Shown one piece after another: positions 44,262 to 52,595 of a stretch of DNA of 64,000 nt (positions are counted from its first letter, which is position 1; the number at the start of each line of letters is the position of its first letter). The notes beneath the pieces are model-generated. The model did no database searches, was not told the origin of the DNA, and saw nothing but the letters and a program-made list of their open reading frames with translations. The position numbers were made by a program, and so were the translations under genes. The stretch is from Herbaspirillum aquaticum (GTDB lineage Bacteria; Pseudomonadota; Gammaproteobacteria; Burkholderiales; Burkholderiaceae_D): contig NZ_NJGV01000009.1 of assembly GCF_002213425.1 (NCBI RefSeq), forward strand, positions 179,802 through 243,801, in the 5' to 3' direction.

Positions 44262-44822
44262 ATGCAAACTGCCGTCCTGTCCTCCCGTTCCCTCCGTATC
44301 GCCCTGCCCCTGGCAGCGGCCCTCACGCTGGTGGCCTGCGCGCCCATGTCGACCATGTATTCGCAGGACAGCCTGCCGGACGCCGTCAAGGTCCCGGCCG
44401 GCAACAAGGTGGTACTGCAGACCGTGGGCGTGGGCGAGATCCTCTACGAGTGCCGCGCCAAGAAGGACATGCCCGGCCAGTTCGAATGGACCTTCGTCGG
44501 CCCCGATGCCGTGCTCAAGGATCGCAGCGGCATGCAGGTCGGCCGCTACTACGGCCCGCCGGCCACCTGGGAGAGCAGCGACGGTTCCAAGGTGACCGGT
44601 GCGCAGGTGGCAGTGGCACCGGCTGGCACCGGCAACATCCCGCATCAGCTGGTCAAGGCCAATCCGGCCACCGGCATGGGCGCCATGACGCAGACCACCT
44701 ATATCCAGCGCGTTGCCACCAAGAGCGGCGTGGCGCCGGCCGATCGCTGCGACATGGGTTCGGCGGGTGCCAAGCAGAAGGTGGGCTACCAGGCCGACTA
44801 TATTTTCTGGAAAGCCTCCTGA
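44262..44822 (+). CDS. DUF3455 lipoprotein
   Basis: The 186-residue product has a lipoprotein signal with lipobox LVAC (followed by APMS), so it is probably anchored in the outer membrane or periplasmic face. The rest matches the DUF3455 family: VPAGNKVVLQTVGVGEILYEC, FEWTFVGPDAVL, GRYYGPPATWESSDGS, QLVKANPATGMGAMTQTTYIQR and a C-terminal YIFWKAS. No function is known for the family to my knowledge. It lies 83 bases before an ECF sigma factor gene on the same strand and may belong to its stress regulon. Confidence 0.85.
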   Translation: MQTAVLSSRSLRIALPLAAALTLVACAPMSTMYSQDSLPDAVKVPAGNKVVLQTVGVGEILYECRAKKDMPGQFEWTFVGPDAVLKDRSGMQVGRYYGPPATWESSDGSKVTGAQVAVAPAGTGNIPHQLVKANPATGMGAMTQTTYIQRVATKSGVAPADRCDMGSAGAKQKVGYQADYIFWKAS

Positions 44823-44905
44823 TGCCGGCGCATCCCTCGCTATAATCCAGGTCACCCCGGCCGGACGTTCCGGCCGGGCAACCTGCGCCCGGAGCCTGCT
44901 TTCGA

Positions 44906-45454
44906 GTGACTGACGTCCCCGCCTCCTTCGATCATGAAGCCGCCCTGCTGGCCTGCGCGCGCGGCGAGCGCCGTGCATTGCAGGCGCTTTACGAACACGA
45001 GGGCCGCTATCTGCTGGGGGTGGCCTTGCGCATCATGCGTGATCGCGCGCTGGCCGAGGACGTCCTGCATGACGCTTTCCTCAACCTCTGGAACCGCGCC
45101 GCCAGCTTCGACCCGGCGCGCGGTGCTGCACGCGGATGGATCTATACGGTGGTGCGCCATACCGCCCTCAATCGCATCCGCGCCATGCAACACGAAGTCT
45201 CCGCCGGTGACGACCTGGAAGAACTGGCCGACCGCCCCGACCCAGCCGTCGAGGCGCCCGACTGGCAAGCCGACCTCGGCCGGCTGGACGAGTGCCTGGG
45301 CCAGTTGAGCGATGCCAAGCGCGCCAGCATCGTCTACGCCTATGTCGACGGCTGCACCCATGGCGAAATCGCCGAGCGCCTGCAAGCGCCGCTGGGATCG
45401 GTGAAGGCATGGATCAAGCGCGGCCTGGCCGCGCTGCGGGAGTGTATCGGATGA
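44906..45454 (+). CDS. ECF RNA polymerase sigma factor
   Basis: The 182-residue protein has sigma region 2 (LQALYEHEGRYLLGVALRIM, LAEDVLHDAFLNLW) and region 4 (RASIVYAYVDGCTHGEIAERL, GSVKAWIKRGLAAL). It starts with GTG at 44906, eleven bases after GGAG. Its stop overlaps the start of the anti-sigma gene (ATGA). The pair resembles the SigK/RskA-type ECF group that answers membrane or redox stress. No target promoter was identified. Confidence 0.9.
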   Translation: MTDVPASFDHEAALLACARGERRALQALYEHEGRYLLGVALRIMRDRALAEDVLHDAFLNLWNRAASFDPARGAARGWIYTVVRHTALNRIRAMQHEVSAGDDLEELADRPDPAVEAPDWQADLGRLDECLGQLSDAKRASIVYAYVDGCTHGEIAERLQAPLGSVKAWIKRGLAALRECIG

Positions 45455-46158
45455 ATTCATCACACGATGAACTGCAATGGCTGGCGGCCCAGTACGTGCT
45501 GGGCACGCTGCCGCACGCACAGCGCCAGGCGGTGGAGCAGCGCCTGCCCACGGACGCCGCACTGCGTGCCGCCGTCGATGAATGGGAAACCAGGCTGCAT
45601 CCCCTGACCGCACTGGCAGAGCCGGTACAGCCATCGGCCAGCCTGTGGCAACGCATCGAGCGCAGCCTGCCCATGCCGGCCCCGGTACGCCGGCGTGGCG
45701 GCTGGCATGCATGGTGGGAGAGCGTGCAATTCTGGCGCTGGAGTACCGGCGCGGCGCTGGCCTGCTCGGTGCTGCTGGCTGTGCTCATGCTGCGTGCCGA
45801 GCCACCCGCCCGTGCACCGGCCTACATGGTGGTGCTGGTCGCGCCGCAGGACAAGGCGCCCGGCTGGGTGGTACAGACCGGTGGCAGCGGCCGCCTCAAC
45901 CTGATTCCGCTGGGCGTGGCCACCGTGCCGCAGGAGAAGGCGCTGCAATTCTGGACCAAGGGTGCCAACTGGAACGGCCCGGTGTCGCTGGGCATCGTCA
46001 AGCCCGGCAAGACCCAGGAAGTCCCGCTGGACAAGCTGCCACCGCTGCAGCCGGACCAGCTCTTCGAGATCACCCTGGAGCCGGGGACCGGCTCGCCCAC
46101 AGGCCGCCCGACCGGCCCCATCCTCTACATCGGCCGCGCGGTGAAGGTGACTTCCTGA
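45451..46158 (+). CDS. RskA-type anti-sigma factor
   Basis: From the ATG at 45451 the product has 235 residues. It has an N-terminal sigma-binding domain (ELQWLAAQYVLGTLPHAQRQ), one membrane helix at about residues 92-112 (TGAALACSVLLAVLMLRA) and a periplasmic RskA domain with YMVVLVAPQDKAPGWVV, EKALQFWTKGANWNGPVSLG and FEITLEPGTGSPTGRPTGPI. It is translationally coupled to the sigma gene and should hold that factor at the membrane. Confidence 0.9.
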   Translation: MNSSHDELQWLAAQYVLGTLPHAQRQAVEQRLPTDAALRAAVDEWETRLHPLTALAEPVQPSASLWQRIERSLPMPAPVRRRGGWHAWWESVQFWRWSTGAALACSVLLAVLMLRAEPPARAPAYMVVLVAPQDKAPGWVVQTGGSGRLNLIPLGVATVPQEKALQFWTKGANWNGPVSLGIVKPGKTQEVPLDKLPPLQPDQLFEITLEPGTGSPTGRPTGPILYIGRAVKVTS

Positions 46159-46308
46159 GTCCGGCGCGATGGCGCATGACGTGAGCCAATCCACCGGGAA
46201 GCGAGGACTGGCGAGATTCGTGGATGGCGCGCATCACTTGGGATGGGTGCTTCTATCGCGCGCTGGGAAATCGCTGCAAAACACGACGCAAAACAATGGC
46301 CAACGAAA

Positions 46309-46337
46309 AAAACCGAATAAGGAGACTCGGTTTTAAA
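46309..46337 (+). terminator. Hairpin between the anti-sigma and EAL genes
   Basis: AAAACCGA and TCGGTTTT form an 8-base stem with a ten-base loop, flanked by A-runs on the left and T residues on the right. It could end transcription in either direction. It lies 150 bases after the anti-sigma stop. Confidence 0.5.
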
Positions 46338-46370
46338 TTAAGCTTGCGCGAAATAATTACTTTCTGAGCA

Positions 46371-47927
46371 ATGAACCGCAAAGTCTTCCGGCGCGTTTCC
46401 TCCTGGAAAATTCTTCTCTGGGCCTGCAGCAGCATGGCTGGAGGAGTCATCCTGGCACAGCTTGCGCTGAACGCGGCGGAGATTCGTCATATCGACGCCT
46501 CGTCGATGCAGGCGCTGCAGCGTGCGGAAGATGCCGGCCGCGCCACCGTCGATGCGCTGCGCCGGGCCGAAGCCAGTCCCTTCGAGATGTGCTCCGAGGG
46601 TGACCTCACCATCCTGCGCAACATCACCTATGCCAACAGCTATGTCGCCGACCTGGGCCGCATCGAGCAAGGCGTGGTGCGCTGTACGGCGCTGTGGGGC
46701 AAGCTGGACAGGGTCACCCGCCTGCCTGAACCGCATTACCGCCCGCGCGGAGGATTCAGCGTGTGGAGCCACCAGGAAGTCCTGCAGACGCATTACCAGA
46801 GCAACCTGGTCGCGCTCAATCACAGCCTGGCCATTGCCTCGCCGTCGACCTTCGATCTCAATCGCTTCTACCAGGATGTCTCCCTGCGCATCACCAACGG
46901 CAGCGGCACCCACACCTATGCCGAGCGCGCCGGCCTGCGCTACAACCCCTCGGGCGCCATCGAACTGCTGCCGGCCATCGACATCACCGAATGCAGCCCC
47001 GACATGGGGCTGTGCGCGCAGGCCACGGCACACCTGCACTGGTTTGCGCTGGCCCATCCCTTGAGTTTCTTCGCGCTGATGGCGGGCAGTTTCTTGCTGG
47101 GTGCGCTGGCCTACCTGCTGTACCTGCGCCTGCGCCGCAACCAGGGCGTGCTGGAAAAACTGCGCGAGGGGATTGCCAATGACGAGATCGTGCTGCTGTA
47201 CCAGCCCATCGTTTGCGTACGCGACTTGAGCCTGAAGGGTTATGAAGCGCTGGCGCGCTGGCGCCCGGCCGACGAGCCCGAGATCGGCCCGGACATCTTC
47301 GTGCCGCTGGCCGCGCAGAACCGGCTCAGCACGGCGCTGGCCAAGGTGGTGCTGGCACGGGCGCTGCGCGAGATGCAGGATCTGCTGCAGGCCGATCCGG
47401 CGCTGATGCTGGCGGTCAATACCGAGGTCGCCGACATCGAGGATACCGACTTCATCGAGTTCGCGCTGGACCTGACGGCGGCCACGCCGGGCCTGCGTCC
47501 GCAATTGCACCTGGAAGTCACCGAGCGCGCCGACATCCGTTCGGCCACCTTCACACAGAACATCGAGCTGTTGCGCAAGGCGGGCTTTGCGATCTGGATC
47601 GATGACTTTGGGACCGGCAGCGCCAATCTGTCGCATCTGTCCTATGCGCAGTTCGACGGCATCAAGATCGACCGGCTCTTCACCAGCGCCCTGAGCACCG
47701 GATCACCGCTGCGCTCGGTGGTCCCCAACCTGCTGCGCCTGGCCACCGAGCTGGAGCTGAAGGTGGTTATCGAGGGCATCGAGACGGAAGAGCAATTGCA
47801 GCTCATTCGCAGCATTGCGCCGCAGATCCATGCGCAGGGATGGCTGTTCAGCAAGGCGATGGAATTGAGCGAAGTGCTGCAGCAGCGGGAGCCTTATACG
47901 CTGGAGGAGTTCGGGTTGGCCGCCTGA
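46371..47927 (+). CDS. CSS-type membrane c-di-GMP phosphodiesterase (EAL domain)
   Basis: The 518-residue protein has an N-terminal membrane helix (about 13-33), a periplasmic CSS-type sensor domain to about residue 225, a second helix, and a cytoplasmic EAL domain from about 260. The catalytic set looks complete: YEALARW, asparagine in LAVNTEVAD, LEVTERAD, IDDFGTGSANL, IKIDRLF, IEGIETEEQ and HAQGWLF, so it should hydrolyse cyclic di-GMP. The sensor motif reads MCSEGDL rather than the usual CSS. Its last 34 bases overlap the convergent fdeJ gene. Confidence 0.92.
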   Translation: MNRKVFRRVSSWKILLWACSSMAGGVILAQLALNAAEIRHIDASSMQALQRAEDAGRATVDALRRAEASPFEMCSEGDLTILRNITYANSYVADLGRIEQGVVRCTALWGKLDRVTRLPEPHYRPRGGFSVWSHQEVLQTHYQSNLVALNHSLAIASPSTFDLNRFYQDVSLRITNGSGTHTYAERAGLRYNPSGAIELLPAIDITECSPDMGLCAQATAHLHWFALAHPLSFFALMAGSFLLGALAYLLYLRLRRNQGVLEKLREGIANDEIVLLYQPIVCVRDLSLKGYEALARWRPADEPEIGPDIFVPLAAQNRLSTALAKVVLARALREMQDLLQADPALMLAVNTEVADIEDTDFIEFALDLTAATPGLRPQLHLEVTERADIRSATFTQNIELLRKAGFAIWIDDFGTGSANLSHLSYAQFDGIKIDRLFTSALSTGSPLRSVVPNLLRLATELELKVVIEGIETEEQLQLIRSIAPQIHAQGWLFSKAMELSEVLQQREPYTLEEFGLAA

Positions 47928-48892
47928 ATGGCGTAGGGTGCCAGCGCCCTCTGCACCAGTTCCGCCGCCGTCCCGTCATCACGCAAGCCAAGCCGGCGCG
48001 CGATGCGGTCATCGAGTACCGGATAGCGTCCAAACACCGCTTCCACCGGCTCTTGCGGGGCATAGCGTGCGAGCGCATGTCCATCCACGCCAAACAAGGC
48101 CGAGAGCGTGTCGACCACTTCCTGCATGGACAGCCGCAACACCGGCAAGGCCCAGGTGCGTTCCATGTGGCCTTGCGTATCGAGCATCGGATCCATGGTG
48201 GCCGCATGCAGCAGGTTCTCCGCACAACGTTGTGCCGACATCCACCACGCAGTGGCCTGCGGTCCCACCGGCAGCGTCACGGACTCGCCCGCCGCCAGCG
48301 CATGCAACAGCTCGCTCATGAAGGCCGAGACCAATCCAGAGGCGGCGCGCGGACGCGCTACGATGCCCGGCAAGCGCAGCGAACGGCCGTCCAGCACGCC
48401 ACGGCGCGTGGCGTCGGCCAGCAGGATTTCGCAAGCCCGTTTGTGCGCGCCATAGATCAGCGCCGGCCGCGTGGGCGTGCCCGGGGTGACCGGGTCCGGC
48501 AGAGGTGTGCCATACACGGCGATGGTGCTGGCATACACCACCACCGGGGCCGCACTGCCCCTTGTCCTGCCTTCGGCCAGCAAGTTGAACAGATCGAGCG
48601 TGGCATCCAGGTTGACGCGGCGACTCAAGGCCGGATCGGCTTCTGCCGCACCACCCGGCACCGCTGCCAGGTGAAAGCAGAGATCGGCACCGAACTGCGC
48701 CAGGCGCGACTGCACCTGCGCGTCCTGCAATTCGCCCTCGATGCGTTCGACGGAATCGGGCAGCGCAGGCAATGTGCGGTCCATCGCCGCCAGCCGCGTA
48801 ATACGTTGCGGGCCGACCTGCCCCACCTGCTGCAGCAGCTGCAGCAGGGTCGCGCCGATGAAGCCGCCCGCGCCGGTGACCAGGACCCTCAT
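47894..48892 (-). CDS. fdeJ: Extended SDR / DenD-like epimerase-dehydrogenase, last gene of the fde operon
   Basis: The 332-residue protein has the N-terminal nucleotide-binding motif VTGAGGFIG and the catalytic IYGAHKRACE (YxxxK), with RLPGIVARPRAASGLVSAF as in D-erythronate dehydrogenase DenD. It overlaps fdeI by ATGA. The letter J follows operon order in the ten-gene H. seropedicae naringenin cluster; the exact step is not known to me. Its C-terminal coding bases overlap the 3' end of the convergent EAL gene by 34 bases. Confidence 0.82.
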   Translation of the reverse strand: MRVLVTGAGGFIGATLLQLLQQVGQVGPQRITRLAAMDRTLPALPDSVERIEGELQDAQVQSRLAQFGADLCFHLAAVPGGAAEADPALSRRVNLDATLDLFNLLAEGRTRGSAAPVVVYASTIAVYGTPLPDPVTPGTPTRPALIYGAHKRACEILLADATRRGVLDGRSLRLPGIVARPRAASGLVSAFMSELLHALAAGESVTLPVGPQATAWWMSAQRCAENLLHAATMDPMLDTQGHMERTWALPVLRLSMQEVVDTLSALFGVDGHALARYAPQEPVEAVFGRYPVLDDRIARRLGLRDDGTAAELVQRALAPYAIQAANPNSSSV

Positions 48893-49872
48893 GCTGCCCG
48901 CACCACGCGCTGCTGCACGATGCCGAAGGGGCCGGGACGGCCATCCTCGTAATACGCCTGCATGCGCACCTCATCACCGAAATGCATGAAGCCGGTGCGG
49001 ATCTCGCCCTGGTCGATCTTCTCGATCACGCGCCGCTCGGCGATGCAGGCTGAACCGGCCGCGCGCGCCACATTGGAGACCGTACCCGAGCCAATGATGC
49101 AGCCCGCCGTGAGACGGCGGCTGTGCGCCGCATGGGCAATGAGCTGGCCAAAGGAAAAATTCATTTCGCCGCCGTGCGGCTCGCCAAAGCGCGCGCCATT
49201 CCATTGCACCTGCAGGCGCATCTGTACGCGGCCATCGCGCCAGGCATCGCCCAGTTCATCGGGCGTGACGGCAATCGGCGCAAATGCCGTGGAGGGCTTG
49301 GCTTGCAGGAAGCCGAAACCGGTCTTCATCTCATGCGGGCCAAGTGCGCGCAGGCTCCAGTCATTGAGCTGCACTACCAGGCGCACGGCCTGCAGGGCCT
49401 CTTGCGCGCTCGCACCCATGGCGACCGGACCGACCACCACGCCGAACTCGCCTTCGAAGTCGATGCCTTCGGCTTCCGACCGCAGCGGCACGTCCTGATG
49501 CGGTCCGAGGAAATCATCACTGGCCCCCTGGTACATCACGGGCACGGTATCGAAATACGGAATCGGCGGCGTCTTGAAGGCTTCTTCCATCAAGCGTCCG
49601 TGATTGAGGAAGGCTGAGGCGTCCAGCCATTGCGGGGCGCGCGGCAGCGGCGCCATGCACAGCTGTGCATCGAAGGCGATGGCACCGTCGGCCCGGCCTG
49701 CATTGAGGGCCTCATATCGTTCGGACAGTGCGGGCTTGACCTCGTCCCAGCGTGGCAGCGCATCGATCAGGGTGCGCGCAACCTGCGGCACCGGCAAGGC
49801 AGTGGTGGCATTGCGCGCGACCAATACCAGCGCGCCATCAGGCGTGCCGTCGCGCAGGGTGGCGAATTTCAT
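48889..49872 (-). CDS. fdeI: Fumarylacetoacetate hydrolase-family enzyme
   Basis: The 327-residue product has the FAH fold marks DFEGEFGVVVGPVAMGA (metal glutamates), VQLNDWSLRALGPHEMKTGFGFLQAKPSTAF and GCIIGSGTVSN. Such enzymes hydrolyse C-C bonds of ring-cleavage products such as fumarylpyruvate or fumarylacetoacetate. In the fde operon it would act after extradiol cleavage of the flavonoid ring. It starts three bases after the cupin gene and overlaps fdeJ by four bases. Gene letter by operon order. Confidence 0.82.
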   Translation of the reverse strand: MKFATLRDGTPDGALVLVARNATTALPVPQVARTLIDALPRWDEVKPALSERYEALNAGRADGAIAFDAQLCMAPLPRAPQWLDASAFLNHGRLMEEAFKTPPIPYFDTVPVMYQGASDDFLGPHQDVPLRSEAEGIDFEGEFGVVVGPVAMGASAQEALQAVRLVVQLNDWSLRALGPHEMKTGFGFLQAKPSTAFAPIAVTPDELGDAWRDGRVQMRLQVQWNGARFGEPHGGEMNFSFGQLIAHAAHSRRLTAGCIIGSGTVSNVARAAGSACIAERRVIEKIDQGEIRTGFMHFGDEVRMQAYYEDGRPGPFGIVQQRVVRAA

Positions 49873-49875
49873 GGC

Positions 49876-50460
49876 TTACGCTCCCTCGGCCAGTTGGGCG
49901 GCAATGGCCGGGTCATACTCGCCATCGACCAGGATGAACAGCATGCGGCAGGGCTTGCCCGAACGATTGGCCCAGGCGTGATTGGTGCCACGCTGCACGA
50001 CCACACTGCCAGGCTTCAGGGCGACTTCACCGCGGTCCAGTACCAGGGTCATCTCTCCTTCAATGACGATCCCGTAGTCCACCGATTCGGTACGGTGCAT
50101 CAGCGGATGCGGCGAGTCGGCCTGCATGGTGGAGGCCGAAGCTTCGCCGATCTGGCTGAAGGCCTCCTGCATCTTGCTGTTGGCGCTGGCGAGGAATTCC
50201 TCGGTATCAGGCGGGATATCCACGAAGCGCATGCGCGTACCACGCTCCGGAGGAGACAGCACCAGTGCGCCCAGGCTGGGATCAACGCCATTGTCCACGC
50301 GCGCGGGCGTGGCACTGGTGCTCCAGACTTCATGGAAGAGCGTGCCGGGAATGGCGGCCACCTCCACCACGGTCGGCAGCGGACCGTTGCTGCTGACGAT
50401 GGATCGGCCTTGCGCATCGTGACCGGTGACGACGCGGTGAATCGGGGGAAAGGACATCAT
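49876..50460 (-). CDS. fdeH: Cupin-domain protein of the fde operon
   Basis: The product of about 194 residues has a C-terminal cupin barrel with HPLMHRTESVDYGIVIEGEM and VVQRGTNHAWANRS. The histidines and glutamate are the usual metal ligands. GGAG lies six bases before the ATG at 50460; the in-frame ATG at 50469 would overlap that ribosome site. Role in flavonoid breakdown is unknown; cupins of such operons can be dioxygenases, isomerases or sensors. Gene letter by operon order. Confidence 0.78.
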   Translation of the reverse strand: MMSFPPIHRVVTGHDAQGRSIVSSNGPLPTVVEVAAIPGTLFHEVWSTSATPARVDNGVDPSLGALVLSPPERGTRMRFVDIPPDTEEFLASANSKMQEAFSQIGEASASTMQADSPHPLMHRTESVDYGIVIEGEMTLVLDRGEVALKPGSVVVQRGTNHAWANRSGKPCRMLFILVDGEYDPAIAAQLAEGA

Positions 50461-50523
50461 GGGCTCCATTGAATCGCTTGCATTGCGTGAATCTGCTGAT
50501 GGCTGCCTGTCTGGCAGCGGCCA

Positions 50524-51339
50524 TCAGGCTTCGTCGAAGATCGCTACCGCCCGTGTCCAGCCGGCACTGGCACCACGGATCTTGTGCGGGAAGCAGCTGA
50601 TGGTGAAACCATGCGCCGGCAGGGCTTCGAGGTTGTGCAGTTTCTCCAGGTGGCAGTAGCCGATGTCGCGGCCGGCCTTGTGGCCTTCCCAGATCAGGGA
50701 CTTGTCGCCGGTCTCGGCCACCCGTTGCGCGGTATAGGAGAACGGTGCATCCCAGCTCCAGGCATCGGTGCCGGTCAGGCGCACGCCGCGTTCGAGCAGG
50801 TACATGGTGGCTTCGTAACCCATGCCGCATCCGGCACCGAGATAGTCGCGGTGACCATAGCGGGAGCCGGCGCGGGTATTGACCACAACGATGTCGAGCG
50901 GCTGCAGCACATGGCCGATGCGTTTGAGTTCGGCTTCCACATCGGCAGCGGTGGCCACATAGCCATCGGGGAAATGACGGAAGTCCAGTTTCACGCCGGC
51001 CTGGAAGCACCATTCCAGCGGCACTTCATCGATGGTGATGGAGGGGCGCGCGCCGCCATTCTTGGCATCCTGTGTGGAATGGAAATGCCAGGGTGCATCC
51101 AGATGCGTGCCGTTGTGCGTGGTCAGCGTGACCCATTCGGCCGCTGCGGCTTCGCCATCGGGATAATCCTCGGGCCGGGTGCCGGGCAGCATGGCCATGA
51201 ATTCGGGCAGGGTGTCGGCGTGCTTCTGGTAGGTGATCTTCGGGGCCAGCGGGGGCGGGTCGGAGAGCACGTCGTTTTCGAGATAGATGGACAGGTCGAC
51301 GAAACGATGACGGCGACGCGTCTGCAGGGATGCGGTCAT
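50524..51339 (-). CDS. fdeG: Cyclase-family (kynurenine formamidase-like) hydrolase
   Basis: The 271-residue protein carries the metal-binding motif HNGTHLDAPWHFHS of the cyclase/formamidase family, plus DIVVVNTRAGSRYGHRDY and TDAWSWDAPF. Members hydrolyse amide, ester or lactone bonds, so it could open a lactone or the heterocyclic ring product of flavonoid degradation. It overlaps the MFS gene by ATGA and is 63 bases from fdeH. Gene letter by operon order. Confidence 0.8.
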   Translation of the reverse strand: MTASLQTRRRHRFVDLSIYLENDVLSDPPPLAPKITYQKHADTLPEFMAMLPGTRPEDYPDGEAAAAEWVTLTTHNGTHLDAPWHFHSTQDAKNGGARPSITIDEVPLEWCFQAGVKLDFRHFPDGYVATAADVEAELKRIGHVLQPLDIVVVNTRAGSRYGHRDYLGAGCGMGYEATMYLLERGVRLTGTDAWSWDAPFSYTAQRVAETGDKSLIWEGHKAGRDIGYCHLEKLHNLEALPAHGFTISCFPHKIRGASAGWTRAVAIFDEA

Positions 51340-52490
51340 GCCAGGGCCTCTTGGGGTTGAACGGCGACTGCACGCGGCAGCCGCGAGAAACAGATCGATG
51401 CCCCCACGCCCAGCGCCACCGCCACCGGACCCAGGCTGCCATAACCCCAGCCCTGCACCAGCGTGCCGCCGAGGATGGGGCCGATGGCCGCCCCCGTCAT
51501 CAGCATGGCGGGCGTGGCGGCCATGGCGCGGCCGCTGCGGTCCAGGCGTGCCATGAGGCCGAAGGCGAAGGTGTGCGTGAAGATCATCACGGCAGCAAAG
51601 ACGGAGGCCGCTGCCGCATAAGGTGCAAAACGCAACGAACTCATGATCACCACCACCAGCAGCGCCTGCACCAGCGGACCGGCCATGAGCACGCTGCGGG
51701 CGGGCAGACGCTTCTCCAGCAATGCGGCCAGCGGCGCGGGCAGCAGGTTGACGAAGCCCAGCGCGATGAGCACACCGGTGACCGCTTCCAGCCCGAAGCC
51801 GCGATCACTGCCCACGCGCTCCAGGAAACTGAAGGTCATCGATTGCACCAGGCCCATGCAGGCGATACCGGCGATGCCGTACCAGACCTGGCGCGGCACC
51901 GGTTCGCGCGGCGCAGCCACGCGCGGCAGGCCGTCGGTCTCTGCACGGGGAAACGCCAGCGCACAAGCCAGCGCGCCCATGGCCATCACACCCGCGAAGA
52001 GATAAAACAAGGCAGGACCACCGACGCTGGCAATGATCGGCGGCGCACTGCCCAGGAACAGGATGGCGAACACGCCCAAGGCGATGCCGACCAGCGCAAA
52101 GCCGCGATGCGGATTGCTGCCCCGCGCGATGGTGCCATGCGTGACACTGAGCGAAAGCCCGGTGGTGATGCCGCAGGCCGCATGCAGCAAGGCCAGCAGC
52201 AGGTAGTGCTGGGTCTGGGCCGCCACCGCGAACAGCAGGGCTGAGAGGCCGAAGCCGATGGCCGCCTTCCAGCGTGCCGTCTCGGGATCGAAGCGCGGTG
52301 CCAGCACGGCGCTGGCCAGTACCGCGCCGCCCAGGAAGAGCGAGGCCAACAGGCCAGCCTGGCGGGCATCGAAGTGGTAATGCGCCACCAGCGTGCCAAC
52401 CCAGACCGGCAGCGCGACCAGGTCGATCATGCCGGCGCAGTGCGCCAGCATCAGCGCAGCCAGGGCGCGCTTGGAATAGGTCGTGATCAT
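51336..52490 (-). CDS. fdeF: MFS transporter of the fde operon
   Basis: The 384-residue membrane protein has about 12 helices, with VTHGTIARGSNPHRGFALVG and GLMARLDRSGRAMAATPAMLMTG in the expected loops and later helices. GAGGAGA precedes the ATG. It probably carries naringenin, another flavonoid, or a breakdown product across the inner membrane. The 105-base gap that separates it from fdeE holds a seven-copy heptamer repeat. Gene letter by operon order. Confidence 0.8.
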   Translation of the reverse strand: MITTYSKRALAALMLAHCAGMIDLVALPVWVGTLVAHYHFDARQAGLLASLFLGGAVLASAVLAPRFDPETARWKAAIGFGLSALLFAVAAQTQHYLLLALLHAACGITTGLSLSVTHGTIARGSNPHRGFALVGIALGVFAILFLGSAPPIIASVGGPALFYLFAGVMAMGALACALAFPRAETDGLPRVAAPREPVPRQVWYGIAGIACMGLVQSMTFSFLERVGSDRGFGLEAVTGVLIALGFVNLLPAPLAALLEKRLPARSVLMAGPLVQALLVVVIMSSLRFAPYAAAASVFAAVMIFTHTFAFGLMARLDRSGRAMAATPAMLMTGAAIGPILGGTLVQGWGYGSLGPVAVALGVGASICFSRLPRAVAVQPQEALA

Positions 52491-52510
52491 CTTGTCTCCT
52501 CGCGTCGTAC

Positions 52511-52559
52511 GCAGAATGCAGAATGCAGAATGCAGAGTGCAGGTTGCAGGTTGCAGAAG
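52511..52559. repeat. Heptamer tandem repeat inside the fde operon
   Basis: Seven adjacent units run GCAGAAT three times, GCAGAGT once, GCAGGTT twice and GCAGAAG once, 49 bases in all. It lies between fdeE and fdeF, 21 bases before the fdeF start on the minus strand. Copy number could change by slippage and alter spacing or RNA structure. Confidence 0.9.
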
Positions 52560-52595
52560 CGTTAATCGTTTATATTTTTTATATTGTTTAAAAAT

